A DNA stretch of 64,000 bases from Ferdinandcohnia sp047238305 (lineage in GTDB: Bacteria > Bacillota > Bacilli > Bacillales > Bacillaceae_L). The notes under the pieces are model-generated. The model worked only from the letters and a program-made list of their open reading frames with translations. It searched no databases and was not told the origin of the DNA. The position numbers were made by a program, and so were the translations under genes. The stretch is taken from assembly GCF_047238305.1 (NCBI RefSeq), contig NZ_JBDFMO010000001.1, positions 2,480,001 through 2,544,000 of the forward strand, read 5' to 3'. Below, piece by piece: positions 16,832-25,142 of the stretch. The number at the start of each line of letters is the position of its first letter. The first letter of the stretch is position 1.

Positions 16832-16904
16832 GCTAAGTTGAACGAATATACCAATACATTAAAAAATGGACGCGAAAATGTCTACATATCAACCTTTTAA
16901 CAGT

Positions 16905-16933
16905 CACAGCAATACTCTCCTTCTCATACTATA
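16905..16933 (+). promoter_or_regulatory. Sigma-K-like promoter of gerE
   Basis: CATACTATA (16925-16933) fits the sigma-K -10 consensus CATANNNTA. An AC dinucleotide (16906-16907) lies 17 bp upstream, as expected for the -35. gerE is transcribed by sigma-K in the mother cell of B. subtilis. Confidence 0.6.
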
Positions 16934-16997
16934 TTGTGACTAAATATATACCCATCCAGTAGTTCAGCTCGAACCTTAGCAAGGAGGGTTACAATAC

Positions 16998-17222
16998 TTG
17001 AAGGAGAAAGAGTTTCAACCAAAACCGCTACTAACAAAAAGAGAGAGAGAAGTTTTTGAATTACTAGTTCAAGACAAAACAACGAAAGATATCGCAAGTG
17101 AACTATTCATTAGCGAAAAAACAGTTCGTAACCACATTTCGAATGCGATGCAGAAGCTGGGAGTAAAGGGGCGTTCTCAAGCAGTTGTAGAGCTCCTTCG
17201 TATGGGAGAACTTGAACTTTAA
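16998..17222 (+). CDS. gerE: Spore coat and late mother-cell regulator GerE
   Basis: This 74-residue protein is a stand-alone LuxR/FixJ-type helix-turn-helix domain (LTKREREVFELLVQDKTTKDIA, then SEKTVRNHISNAMQKLG). It is nearly identical to B. subtilis GerE, including its length. The family member controls the last wave of mother-cell transcription, spore coat genes included, with sigma-K. The start is TTG at 16998, with AAGGAGGG 9 bp upstream. A sigma-K-like promoter lies about 65 bp before the start. It is strong evidence that the organism makes endospores. Confidence 0.98.
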   Translation: MKEKEFQPKPLLTKREREVFELLVQDKTTKDIASELFISEKTVRNHISNAMQKLGVKGRSQAVVELLRMGELEL

Positions 17223-17227
17223 GTATT

Positions 17228-17270
17228 ACCGGCTACACTTTACACATGTAAGGTAGCCGGTTACTTATTT
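17228..17270 (+). terminator. Hairpin after gerE, probable terminator
   Basis: ACCGGCTAC pairs with GTAGCCGGT around a 16-nt loop. The T-rich tail is interrupted (TACTTATTT). Confidence 0.6.
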
Positions 17271-17453
17271 AGGTAACAACTACATATTTCGATATACTTG
17301 AACTTGCTTTTTGCGCGAAAAAAGTAGAAAATAAGAATAATATAGTTTTTTCCTGAAATGAAGAAGCTCTTACGAATCATACAATTCACTGACTGTGATA
17401 TGAGAGAAAACAGTTGGATTTTACACTAAAAAACTTAACTAGGAGAGGATGTA

Positions 17454-17912
17454 ATGACTGTACAAGGGAGCAATGAAACTAAAGACTACCAGATAATCGC
17501 AGATATCGAAAAATCACTTCGGTTTATTTCCGGCTTACTTAAACAAAAAGGTCGTGAAATCTTAAGTAACTTTACCATTACAACACCACAATTTATCGCC
17601 CTTCAGTGGTTACTTGAACATGGTGATATGACAATTGGTGAATTATCAAATAAAATGTATTTAGCTTGCAGCACAACAACCGATCTTGTTGATCGAATGG
17701 AAAAAAATGAGCTTGTGATGCGTGTAAAAGACCCAAAAGATCGTCGTGTCGTTCGAATTCATTTACTTGAAGAAGGAGAACGTATCATCGAGGAAGTTAT
17801 TAAGAAAAGACAAGATTATTTACATGAAATCATGGAAAATTTCTCTGACGATGAAGTGATCCAATTAGAAAAAAGTCTTAGGAAATTACATCAAGAAATG
17901 CGAGTAGAATGA
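17454..17912 (+). CDS. ysmB: MarR-family transcriptional regulator (YsmB-like)
   Basis: This 152-residue winged-helix protein is of the MarR family. The recognition region reads MTIGELSNKMYLACSTTTDLVDRMEKNELV, and the wing contains VKDPKDRRVVRIHLLEEGERI. Location between gerE and racE matches ysmB of B. subtilis. The start is ATG behind AGGAGAGG. The stop is 10 bp before the racE start, so the pair is likely cotranscribed. The ligand and target genes are unknown. Confidence 0.9.
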   Translation: MTVQGSNETKDYQIIADIEKSLRFISGLLKQKGREILSNFTITTPQFIALQWLLEHGDMTIGELSNKMYLACSTTTDLVDRMEKNELVMRVKDPKDRRVVRIHLLEEGERIIEEVIKKRQDYLHEIMENFSDDEVIQLEKSLRKLHQEMRVE

Positions 17913-17922
17913 GGCGAAACGT

Positions 17923-18717
17923 TTGAAAAGACCAATCGGAGTTATTGATTCTGGGGTGGGCGGTTTAACCGTTGCTCGGGAAATAATTAGACAATTACCT
18001 AATGAAGAAATCATTTATTTAGGTGATAACGCAAGATGCCCGTATGGGCCTAGACCTAAAGAGGAAGTTCGTCAGTTTACATGGGAGATGACGAACTATT
18101 TATTGTCACATGACATTAAAATGCTTGTTATCGCCTGTAATACGGCAACTGCCCTTGTTTTGGATGAAATCCAAGCAGAGCTTTCCATCCCAGTAATCGG
18201 CGTAGTCTATCCAGGAGCGAGAACCGCATTAAAGGTTACAAAAAATAACTATGTTGGTGTCATCGGAACAGTCAACACTATTGAAAGTGGTGCTTATGAA
18301 GATGCACTAAAATCAATCAACAATCAAATCGTTGTCGAAAGTCTTGCATGCCCTCAATTTGTTCCACTTGTTGAAGCTGGTGAGTTTGTTGGCCCAAAAG
18401 CTGAACAAATTGTCGCAGAGTCACTCGAATCACTACGAGGTAAGGATATTGACACTTTGATTCTTGGTTGTACCCATTATCCACTTCTGCGTAATACCAT
18501 CCAAGCCTATCTTGGAGAAAGAATTAAGCTTATCGATTCCGGAGCCGAAACCGCCCGCGAGGTCAGCACGGTATTGTTCTATAGTGGACTTTTAAACAAA
18601 AAGGCGAGGAAAAGGAGTCACTTATTCCTCACAACAGGCGAGAAGGAAATCTTCCAACGAATCGCCACAAACTGGTTTGAAAAACCAGTGTATAATGTGA
18701 AATCGGTAAAGTTATAG
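17923..18717 (+). CDS. racE: Glutamate racemase
   Basis: This 264-residue enzyme converts L- to D-glutamate for peptidoglycan, and also for poly-gamma-glutamate in species that make it. The two catalytic cysteine regions are present: VIACNTATA and LGCTHYPLL. The N-terminal GVIDSGVGGLTVAREI and YLGDNARCPYGPRP are family signatures. The start is TTG at 17923 with a GAGGCG site close upstream. It forms a pair with ysmB and ends at a strong terminator. In B. subtilis gerM comes next; here about 3.2 kb of accessory DNA intervenes. Confidence 0.97.
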   Translation: MKRPIGVIDSGVGGLTVAREIIRQLPNEEIIYLGDNARCPYGPRPKEEVRQFTWEMTNYLLSHDIKMLVIACNTATALVLDEIQAELSIPVIGVVYPGARTALKVTKNNYVGVIGTVNTIESGAYEDALKSINNQIVVESLACPQFVPLVEAGEFVGPKAEQIVAESLESLRGKDIDTLILGCTHYPLLRNTIQAYLGERIKLIDSGAETAREVSTVLFYSGLLNKKARKRSHLFLTTGEKEIFQRIATNWFEKPVYNVKSVKL

Positions 18718-18723
18718 GAAAGA

Positions 18724-18749
18724 AAAGTCCCCGGGGTGGGGCTTTTTTT
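18724..18749 (+). terminator. Intrinsic terminator after racE
   Basis: A GTCCCC/GGGGC stem with a GGGGT-containing loop region is followed by TTTTTTT. The hairpin ends a few bases before the accessory island. Confidence 0.75.
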
Positions 18750-18754
18750 GTTTT

Positions 18755-19884
18755 GGCTATGTTAAAAGCTATTGTTGATAATTGATTTACAGGAACCTAC
18801 GTTCTATAATTGATTTAACTATATAAAAGTGGTGATCACCGTGAAAGCAACTGATATTATTAAAGCCATTCAAAAACTAAATCCGGCAGAAAAACACCGA
18901 CTACGAGAGTATTTAATTGATGCTCTTACTGCATCTTCCTCGACAGGAACTGTTCTACAAGAAATATCTGAACGCAAAAACAAGAGCGGTTATCATTGCC
19001 CTGATTGTGAATCAGAGCATATCGTTCGGTATGGCAAATACTCAACGAGTGTTGATGGAGATGAAGTAGAAAAGCAACGTTATCGCTGTAAAGCGTGTAA
19101 AAAGACATTTACTGACCTAACAAATACTGCTTTATATCGAACACGCCATCTAAATCAATGGGTTAAATTCGTTGAATGTATGATAGAAGGGTATTCTCTT
19201 CGTAAATCTGCTGAATTACTTGGTAATGTTACTCACGTTACATTGTTCTACTGGAGGCACAAACTCTTATCATCATTAAAGCAAACGGAAATATCTAATT
19301 TTGAAGGTATCGTCGAAATGGACGAGACCTATTTCCTATACTCTGAAAAAGGACAAAGAAAGATTAGAGACAGAAAACCCCGCAAACGTGGTGGTTCCGC
19401 TAAGAAACGGGGCATAAGCAACGAACAAGTATGTGTTTTAGTCGCGAGAGACCGTGAAAAGATGACTTTTTCGCAGACATTGGGAATGGGTCGATTAACA
19501 AAAGAGCAGTTAGACAAAGCTATCGGACATAAACTTTCAAATGAAAATGTTTTGTGTACCGATTCTTGGCGTGCCTTTAAAACGTATGCTGCTGAAAAAG
19601 GGATGAATATTTATCAATTCAAGTCTGATGGTAAGGTTCGTACAAAGGGGCTATATCATATCCAGAATGTTAACAATTATCACCGTAGGCTTAAAGGATG
19701 GTTACAACGTTTTAATGGAGTTGCAACTAAATATCTGAACAATTACCTAGCTTGGTTTCAAGTGTTAGAATCTATTCAACATCAAAGGAATACTGTTACT
19801 ATAAATGACTTGATGATTAAAGGGAATTTAATACAAAATATGGAAACAAATGATACACTAAGGTTATCTAGATTCACGATATAA
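18755..19884. mobile_element. IS1595-family insertion sequence, right end not resolved
   Basis: The transposase gene at 18829 defines the element. A possible left end, starting GGCTATGTTAAAAGC at 18755, has the GG start typical of the family. No matching inverted repeat is found within about 200 bp downstream, so the boundary given on the right is only the gene end. A long-range inverted repeat CTTGTTC/GAACAAG lies at about 19892-19946. The element splits the racE-gerM order seen in B. subtilis. Confidence 0.45.
18829..19884 (+). CDS. IS1595-family transposase
   Basis: This 351-residue transposase has an N-terminal zinc ribbon (CPDCESEHIVRYG then RYRCKACKKTF), followed by a helix-turn-helix-like region (MIEGYSLRKSAELLG). 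The ISXO2-type catalytic domain begins at VEMDETYF, with the second Asp in LCTDSWRAF. The third position lies in the HIQNVNNYHRRLKGWLQRF region, where Asn rather than Glu seems to be used; this variant is known in some IS1595 groups. The start is a GTG, or alternatively ATG-like codons nearby, and translation appears intact. It is probably a complete gene in an element whose ends have partly decayed. Confidence 0.85.
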   Translation: MVITVKATDIIKAIQKLNPAEKHRLREYLIDALTASSSTGTVLQEISERKNKSGYHCPDCESEHIVRYGKYSTSVDGDEVEKQRYRCKACKKTFTDLTNTALYRTRHLNQWVKFVECMIEGYSLRKSAELLGNVTHVTLFYWRHKLLSSLKQTEISNFEGIVEMDETYFLYSEKGQRKIRDRKPRKRGGSAKKRGISNEQVCVLVARDREKMTFSQTLGMGRLTKEQLDKAIGHKLSNENVLCTDSWRAFKTYAAEKGMNIYQFKSDGKVRTKGLYHIQNVNNYHRRLKGWLQRFNGVATKYLNNYLAWFQVLESIQHQRNTVTINDLMIKGNLIQNMETNDTLRLSRFTI

Positions 19885-20047
19885 ACATTATTTCTTGTTC
19901 TACTAACGAAGCAGGTTAGTGAATCAAGGTATACCTACTAGGAACAAGTTTGAACACTATCGGAACACACTTTCGAAAAAGACAGTTTGATTACAGGGCT
20001 TCAAATTCGATTAAATAGATATCTATATAGAAAGGTAGTGTAGATAA

Positions 20048-20302
20048 GTGGAAGAAAGAGTTTTTGATATGTTAATTCAAATATCATATTTACCTTTATT
20101 TCTTCAATTTATAATCTTAATTCCAATGATTTTTATACCGTTTTATAGTCTATTCTATTTTATAAGGTTAGTAGACATACGTAGTTATGGTTCTGAAGAA
20201 GATTATTACAATAACAATTATGATCCATTAACGAATAAAACAATATTACTTAGAACCCTATTGTTTACCGCTGGCCTTATGGCATTGTACTTAATGTTTT
20301 AA
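20048..20302 (+). CDS. Small two-helix membrane protein, unknown
   Basis: This 84-residue frame starts with GTG and has GAAAGGTAG about 10 bp upstream. It has a hydrophobic N-terminal half (about residues 13-40, LPLFLQFIILIPMIFIPFYSL) and a C-terminal helix (about 66-84). The loop between is polar and acidic (YGSEEDYYNNNYD). It lies in the accessory island downstream of the IS. I recognise no family. A small AAATTC/GAATTT hairpin with a T run near 20361-20378 could terminate it. It could be a PDPxxD-like or phospholipase-D nuclease-N-like small membrane protein, but the evidence is weak. Confidence 0.5.
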   Translation: MEERVFDMLIQISYLPLFLQFIILIPMIFIPFYSLFYFIRLVDIRSYGSEEDYYNNNYDPLTNKTILLRTLLFTAGLMALYLMF

Positions 20303-20611
20303 TTTATCTTAGTATTTCTAAGCTCTATAGGAGAACAAAATAAATTTATAAAAATTTGATGGTAAATTCTATAGAATTTTTTGTTAATAAACAGGGTCAT
20401 TAAGTGGAACAAGACACCAAAAATAATTTTAAGTTAATATAGATTGTGAAGAAATGCACTTAAACTATAGGCTGCGTTAGTTGAAGAAGCCAATATTATA
20501 AAATGGAACTCCCCAATTTGTGGAAATTCCATTTTTATAATTAATATCAACATTAAACTTTAACAGAGCCTTTGTTTTAAGGAATGAAATAAGGTCTTGT
20601 GGTTCAAGCTT
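20303..20611. other. Gene-free spacer before the repeat array
   Basis: About 310 bp of AT-rich DNA. The only structure seen is the AAATTC/GAATTT hairpin at about 20361-20378. No convincing coding frame, RNA gene or promoter was found. Confidence 0.5.
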
Positions 20612-20870
20612 GGCGGAAAAACGGTAGGGTATGTACCGCAAGACGAGTTTAGCGGTACATGCTAGGTGGAAAAACGGTATGAGTATGTACCGCAAGACGA
20701 GTTTAGCGGTACATGCTAGGTGGAAAAACGGTATGAGTATGTACTGCAAGACGAGTTTAGCGGTACATGCTTAGCAGAAAAATCGGTTAAGCATGTACCG
20801 CATGAAGGGTTTAGCGGTACAAGACAGGTAGAAAAACGGTAAGCATGCACCGCATGAAGAGATATACCTA
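20612..20870. repeat. Tandem array of 54-bp units, each a hairpin
   Basis: About five head-to-tail units start near 20612, 20665, 20719, 20773 and 20827. The first three are nearly identical and the last two have diverged. Each unit carries GGAAAAACGGTATG and the inverted repeat ATGTACCGC...GCGGTACAT (9 bp, 12-nt loop); in unit 4 the arms extend to GCATGTACCGC. Units 1-3 are 53-54 bp. Minus-strand frames across it change phase, so it is not a protein repeat. It sits next to the 3' end of the NERD gene. Confidence 0.9.
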
Positions 20871-20926
20871 TATCTTCAAAACCGAAAGAAAAGCATATAC
20901 AGCAACTAGGTATAAACCCCGGATCA

Positions 20927-21847
20927 CTATTTAAACTCATAATATGAATATTTTCCTAATGAAACATAATTGTAGTTGTTTGCAAGAACTTTTCTGATCG
21001 TTCTTTTATCCTTTACCGTATTGCACCAATCAAAAATAGTTTTCGTTGCAATTCTTATATCAGGAAAAAGGATTTTTAATTCCTTTACACTCCTTAATAT
21101 TGCAGTCTCCATGTCCTCAACATTACCACATTTTTTGCATATCAACTTGTGTTGACTCCCACTCACCATAAACCCACTCCAACACACCGAACATAAAATA
21201 CCTTTTGAAAACTCATCAAAATTATAAGCAGGTACTATTGAATAAGGTGATTTTTTAATATGTTGAGAAAGTAGGTTTTTCGCTAGGGTATGATGTCTCT
21301 CAACCAATCTTGATGGTTGGGCATTCATAGAACAAATAAAGCGTTTTAGTTGAGATGGAAAAATAATCGGCAGGTTGGGTGGAACTTGATAGAGGTAAAA
21401 TTCTGGATTCATAAAAACGAGGTGACCTTCAACTGTGAGATTGGAGCCAAGCTGCTGGAGCAATTGCCTAAAAAGAGATAGACTTCGCGAAAGTTGAAGA
21501 AGGGGGTTTTTGATCTCTTTTCCCGAGGATAAACTTTGCCAACGATCCCCATTGATCACATAATCACCTTCAAAGTTTTTTATCTCAAAAATGTGGATTT
21601 TGTTTTGGAAAATAAGGGCTGAATCGATTTGGTAATGGGTATTGTTTGTTTCTATATATAAATCATTGATGATAAGGCAATTTTGATAGAGATCCATTTC
21701 CAAACGTTGATCAAACATTGTTTCACCAATAAAACCTTTTTCAAGAGTAATGATTTTATTCTTTATTTTCTCTGAAACCTTCTTTCGTCCTTTGATGAAC
21801 CTTAATAACTCTAATTCTGGTGGTTCAGTACGTACTTTAATGATCAA
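20927..21847 (-). CDS. NERD-domain protein with C-terminal zinc ribbon
   Basis: This roughly 306-residue protein has a nuclease-related (NERD) domain. GFIGETMFDQRL marks its start, and IDSALIFQNKIHIFEIKNFEGDY carries the D...ExK nuclease-like core. A C-terminal zinc ribbon has CSVCWSGF and KLICKKCG. The start taken is TTG at 21847, giving MIIKVRTEPPELELL as in related Bacillus proteins, with AAGGAAG upstream. NERD proteins are often linked to DNA processing, but no function is established for this type. It is transcribed against its neighbours in the accessory island. Confidence 0.85.
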   Translation of the reverse strand: MIIKVRTEPPELELLRFIKGRKKVSEKIKNKIITLEKGFIGETMFDQRLEMDLYQNCLIINDLYIETNNTHYQIDSALIFQNKIHIFEIKNFEGDYVINGDRWQSLSSGKEIKNPLLQLSRSLSLFRQLLQQLGSNLTVEGHLVFMNPEFYLYQVPPNLPIIFPSQLKRFICSMNAQPSRLVERHHTLAKNLLSQHIKKSPYSIVPAYNFDEFSKGILCSVCWSGFMVSGSQHKLICKKCGNVEDMETAILRSVKELKILFPDIRIATKTIFDWCNTVKDKRTIRKVLANNYNYVSLGKYSYYEFK

Positions 21848-22023
21848 ACGCAACACTTCCTTTCTTAGTTTATGAAATAATTTTAAATCTTCTATTCTAT
21901 TTTTACAATCTATTAGTTTGAAAAATCAAAAACATTTTGTCCATTTTTTTCACTAAAAAGCGGTCTAATTTGAAAATAGGGCTCGTATACATAGTAGTAC
22001 AAACTGCCTTAGGAGGGAAAAGA

Positions 22024-23085
22024 ATGCGTAAAATAACTAAATCTGCAATAGCTGCCACAGTTGTTACTTCAACAGTATTACTTTCAGGATGTGGCTTATT
22101 AGGTGGAAAGGAAGAAGCCAAGCAAATGGATCCACCACAAAACGAAGCGGTTGATGAGACAGTTGCAAAAGGGGAAAACCCAGCTACAGAGGCAACTGAT
22201 CAGGAGGAAGCCGCTACTGAAACAGTAAAACGTGACTTATATCTGATTGATGAAAACGGGCTAGTGGTCCCTTACACTGTAGATCTTCCGAAGCAAGATG
22301 CGGCAGCAAAACAAGTACTTGAGTATTTAGTTGCAGGTGGACCGCTAAATGAAATGTTACCAGACGGGTTCAGAGCTGTTATTCCACAGGACACAGAAGT
22401 AAGTGTAAACTTGAAGGATGGAACAATTACAGCTGATTTTTCAAAGGAATTTCAAACGTATAGTCCAGAAGACGAAGAAAAAATATTACAAGCTATTACA
22501 TGGACATTAACCCAATTTGAAAATGTGAACAACGTTGTCATCAGCGTAAATGGATATAAATTAGAGGAAATGCCAGTAAACGGTACTCCGATCCCAGCTG
22601 ATTTAAGTAGAGCTGATGGGATTAATATGGATAACAGCGATGTTGTCGACATAACGAACAGCCGTCCTGTTACTCTTTACTTCTTTGTGCAAAATGAAGA
22701 AGGAGAATACTACGTACCAGTAACGAAACGTATTGAAAATACCGGAGATGACAAGGTATCGGCAGTAGTGAATGCGTTAATCGATGGACCAAATATGGGA
22801 TCCAACTTAATTAGTGAACTACATCAAGATGTAAAACTTTTAAGTGCAAAAATGGATGATGGAAAAGTCACACTAGACTTCAATGAAGCAATTTATGGAG
22901 CCTTTAACGAGAAAATGATTTCCAATCACGTCGTTAATTCGTTAGTTTTATCCTTAACTGAGCAGCCAGAAGTGAAAAGTGTTTCGATAACGGTTAATGG
23001 TAGTGAAGATGTTGTTACTGAGGATGGTAAATCATTGACTGAACCAGTAACTCGTCCTGCAAATGTGAATACAGGTAGTTTCTAG
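22024..23085 (+). CDS. gerM: Spore germination lipoprotein GerM
   Basis: This 353-residue protein starts with a lipoprotein signal peptide; LLSGCGLLG is the lipobox, with Cys at residue 24. Two GerMN domains follow (about residues 80-200 and 225-340, each with a conserved VSVNLKDGTITADFS-like strand). GerM is needed for sporulation and spore cortex or engulfment-channel function in B. subtilis. The start is ATG at 22024 behind TTAGGAGGG; a longer frame from 21937 has no such site. It precedes rph and is followed by a terminator. Confidence 0.95.
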   Translation: MRKITKSAIAATVVTSTVLLSGCGLLGGKEEAKQMDPPQNEAVDETVAKGENPATEATDQEEAATETVKRDLYLIDENGLVVPYTVDLPKQDAAAKQVLEYLVAGGPLNEMLPDGFRAVIPQDTEVSVNLKDGTITADFSKEFQTYSPEDEEKILQAITWTLTQFENVNNVVISVNGYKLEEMPVNGTPIPADLSRADGINMDNSDVVDITNSRPVTLYFFVQNEEGEYYVPVTKRIENTGDDKVSAVVNALIDGPNMGSNLISELHQDVKLLSAKMDDGKVTLDFNEAIYGAFNEKMISNHVVNSLVLSLTEQPEVKSVSITVNGSEDVVTEDGKSLTEPVTRPANVNTGSF

Positions 23086-23092
23086 AAAATTT

Positions 23093-23121
23093 GGATGTGG
23101 ACATTGTTCACATCCATTTTT
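23093..23121 (+). terminator. Intrinsic terminator after gerM
   Basis: GGATGTG pairs with CACATCC around a 9-nt loop and is followed by ATTTTT. Confidence 0.8.
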
Positions 23122-23152
23122 GATGTGAGGGTACAATAGTAATACATTTTTT

Positions 23153-23198
23153 TGTTATACTATAAAGGACGGTTGGGCAGTGAAGGCCCACCTTTTTT
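23153..23198 (+). promoter_or_regulatory. rph promoter with terminator-like hairpin at the transcript start
   Basis: TGTTATACT (23153-23161) is an extended -10. The predicted transcript would begin almost at once with GGTTGGGC...GCCCACC (about 23171-23191) followed by TTTTTT. This hairpin plus U tract is in the position of an attenuator or 5' stabiliser, just before the rph ribosome binding site. Confidence 0.5.
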
Positions 23199-23222
23199 AG
23201 TGAAAGACAGGAGGTTTTATTT

Positions 23223-23972
23223 TTGAGGGTTGATGGACGATTACATAATCAACTACGACCGATTCAGTTTGATTTGAACTATATAAAACATCCAGAAGGA
23301 TCAGTTTTAATTACAGTCGGTGATACAAAGGTCATTTGTAATGCGAGCATTGATGACAGGGTGCCTCCGTTTATGCGAGGGTCTGGTAAGGGATGGATTA
23401 CAGCAGAATATTCCATGCTTCCAAGGGCTACTGAACAGAGAAATATCCGCGAATCGAGTAAGGGGAAAATTTCAGGGAGAACGATGGAAATTCAACGTTT
23501 AATTGGACGAGCTCTAAGATCTGTTGTTAATTTGGAACAGCTTGGCGAAAAAACAATTTGGATTGATTGTGATGTCATCCAAGCGGATGGAGGGACAAGA
23601 ACTGCATCTATAACTGGCGCCTTTATTGCAATGGTTCTTGCCGTACATAAAATTTATCAGAATAAAAAAATGAGCTCCTTTCCAATCACTGATTTTTTAG
23701 CAGCTATCTCGGTAGGAATAGACCCTGAAAAAGGAGAAATCCTTGATTTAAATTACATAGAAGATTCAACGGCAAATGTAGATATGAATGTTGTTATGAC
23801 AGGCTCGGGTCAATTTGTAGAGCTTCAAGGAACTGGTGAAGAATCTACGTTTTCGCGTCACCAACTAAATACACTATTAGAACTTGCCGAAAAAGGAATA
23901 AATGAGTTAATTCACGCTCAAAAAGAAGCATTAGGTGATTTTGCATACTTAATTGGAAAGAAGGACTCATAA
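23223..23972 (+). CDS. rph: Ribonuclease PH
   Basis: This 249-residue phosphorolytic 3'-5' exoribonuclease trims tRNA precursors. The family core is clear: MRVDGRLHNQLRPI, GDTKVICNASIDDRVPPFMRG, MLPRATEQRN and DCDVIQADGGTRTASITGAF. The start is TTG at 23223, with CAGGAGG about 8 bp upstream. The stop is one base before the rdgB start. The rph-rdgB-ysnB order is the same as in B. subtilis. Confidence 0.97.
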   Translation: MRVDGRLHNQLRPIQFDLNYIKHPEGSVLITVGDTKVICNASIDDRVPPFMRGSGKGWITAEYSMLPRATEQRNIRESSKGKISGRTMEIQRLIGRALRSVVNLEQLGEKTIWIDCDVIQADGGTRTASITGAFIAMVLAVHKIYQNKKMSSFPITDFLAAISVGIDPEKGEILDLNYIEDSTANVDMNVVMTGSGQFVELQGTGEESTFSRHQLNTLLELAEKGINELIHAQKEALGDFAYLIGKKDS

Positions 23973-23973
23973 A

Positions 23974-24579
23974 GTGAAAGAAATCATGATTGCTACCAAA
24001 AATAGAGGGAAGGTTAAAGAATTTAGAGACTTATTTGCTAGTCAAAGTGTGGAGGTGAAGTCCTTACTTGATTATCCGTACATTGAGGATATTGAGGAGA
24101 CTGGTGAAACCTTTGCTGAAAATGCACAGATAAAGGCGGAAGCAATTGCAAAAATACTACACATACCTGTTATAGCAGATGATTCCGGTCTTTCAATTGA
24201 CTATCTTGATGGTAGACCAGGGGTATATTCTGCAAGATATGCGGGTGAGCATAAAAATGATCTCGATAATCTCAATAAAGTGTTAGATGAGTTAAAAGGA
24301 GTTCCAGAACACAAAAGATCGGCTAGGTTCCACTGTGCATTAGCTCTAGCTATTCCAGGGGAAAAAACGGAAATTGTTGAAGGAATTTGTGAAGGTGTCA
24401 TTACAGAAAAGCCTGTTGGTGAAAATGGGTTTGGATATGATCCTATCTTTTTTGTACCGGAAACAGGGAAAACGATGGCTGAACTTTCAAAGGATGAGAA
24501 AAATCAAATCAGTCATCGTGGCAATGCACTTAGACAGCTTGAAGAGCTTTTAAGAGATCGTGAGGAGTTTCAAAGATGA
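23974..24579 (+). CDS. rdgB: dITP/XTP pyrophosphatase (non-canonical purine NTPase)
   Basis: This 201-residue Ham1/RdgB enzyme hydrolyses dITP, ITP and XTP to keep them out of DNA and RNA. ATKNRGKVKEF at the N-terminus binds the nucleotide. FAENAQIKAEAIAK, IADDSGLSIDYLDGRPGVYSARYAG and GENGFGYDPIFFV follow in the usual order. The start taken is GTG at 23974, one base after the rph stop, with GAAGGA upstream; a TTG at 23953 lies inside rph. Its stop overlaps the ysnB start (ATGA). Confidence 0.96.
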   Translation: MKEIMIATKNRGKVKEFRDLFASQSVEVKSLLDYPYIEDIEETGETFAENAQIKAEAIAKILHIPVIADDSGLSIDYLDGRPGVYSARYAGEHKNDLDNLNKVLDELKGVPEHKRSARFHCALALAIPGEKTEIVEGICEGVITEKPVGENGFGYDPIFFVPETGKTMAELSKDEKNQISHRGNALRQLEELLRDREEFQR

Positions 24580-25085
24580 AAGTACTAATCATAAGCGATA
24601 GTCATGGCCTAACAAATGAACTAGTAGACATAAAAAAGCGTCATAAAGATGATGTGGAATTTATGATCCATCTTGGAGATTCTGAGCTTTCTTCACAATC
24701 GGAGGAAATGAGTGGTTTTTCTGCTGTAAGAGGAAATTGTGATTTTGACACGAACTATCCGAATGATATGGTAGTTCTTTTAAATGGGGTAAAGGTCTAT
24801 CTTACACATGGTCATTTGTATAATGTGAAGATGACATTAATGAATCTTAAATATCGTGCACAAGAATCCGGTGCATCCATAGCATGCTTTGGACATTCGC
24901 ATATAGCGGGTGCTGAAATGATTGACGATATTTTATTTATAAATCCTGGTAGTTTTCGTTTGCCGAGAATGCGCAAGGAAAAAACATATGTAATTTTAGA
25001 GATTGTCGACAAACAAGCAAATGTTGTTTTTTACGATAGTGAAGGAAATATAGTTGAGGAGTTATCAACGAAGGTAAACTTATGA
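24576..25085 (+). CDS. ysnB: Metallophosphoesterase, YfcE/MJ0936 family
   Basis: This 169-residue calcineurin-like phosphodiesterase has all metal-binding blocks: ISDSHG, HLGDSE, VRGNCD, THGHLYN and FGHSHIAG. NPGSFRLPR completes the signature. The family hydrolyses phosphodiester model substrates; the natural substrate is unknown. The ATG overlaps the rdgB stop by 4 bases, so translation is coupled. It is the last gene of the rph unit, followed by a hairpin. Confidence 0.92.
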   Translation: MKVLIISDSHGLTNELVDIKKRHKDDVEFMIHLGDSELSSQSEEMSGFSAVRGNCDFDTNYPNDMVVLLNGVKVYLTHGHLYNVKMTLMNLKYRAQESGASIACFGHSHIAGAEMIDDILFINPGSFRLPRMRKEKTYVILEIVDKQANVVFYDSEGNIVEELSTKVNL

Positions 25086-25093
25086 TACAATAG

Positions 25094-25120
25094 CAAAGGG
25101 AGTACTTTTTACTCCCTTTA
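25094..25120. terminator. Hairpin after ysnB, possible terminator
   Basis: AAAGGGAGTA pairs with TACTCCCTTT. The plus-strand tail is A-rich rather than T-rich, so termination may be weak. Confidence 0.5.
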
Positions 25121-25142
25121 AAAAATATTTCTTAAAAAAATG

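Noticed and set aside
16953..16966. CCAGTAGTTCAGC before gerE, similar to the tRNA-Arg 5' end
   Set aside because: Only 13 bases match the tRNA leader copy. There is no surrounding tRNA structure, so it is most likely chance.
20612..20870. Possible CRISPR array
   Set aside because: Units are contiguous without unique spacers, each is internally palindromic over most of its length, and no cas gene is nearby.
20477..20940. Minus-strand frames with repeated peptide IPFFHLACTAKLVLRY
   Set aside because: The repetition reflects the 54-bp DNA repeat. The frames lie in different phases and lack start signals, so no protein is claimed.
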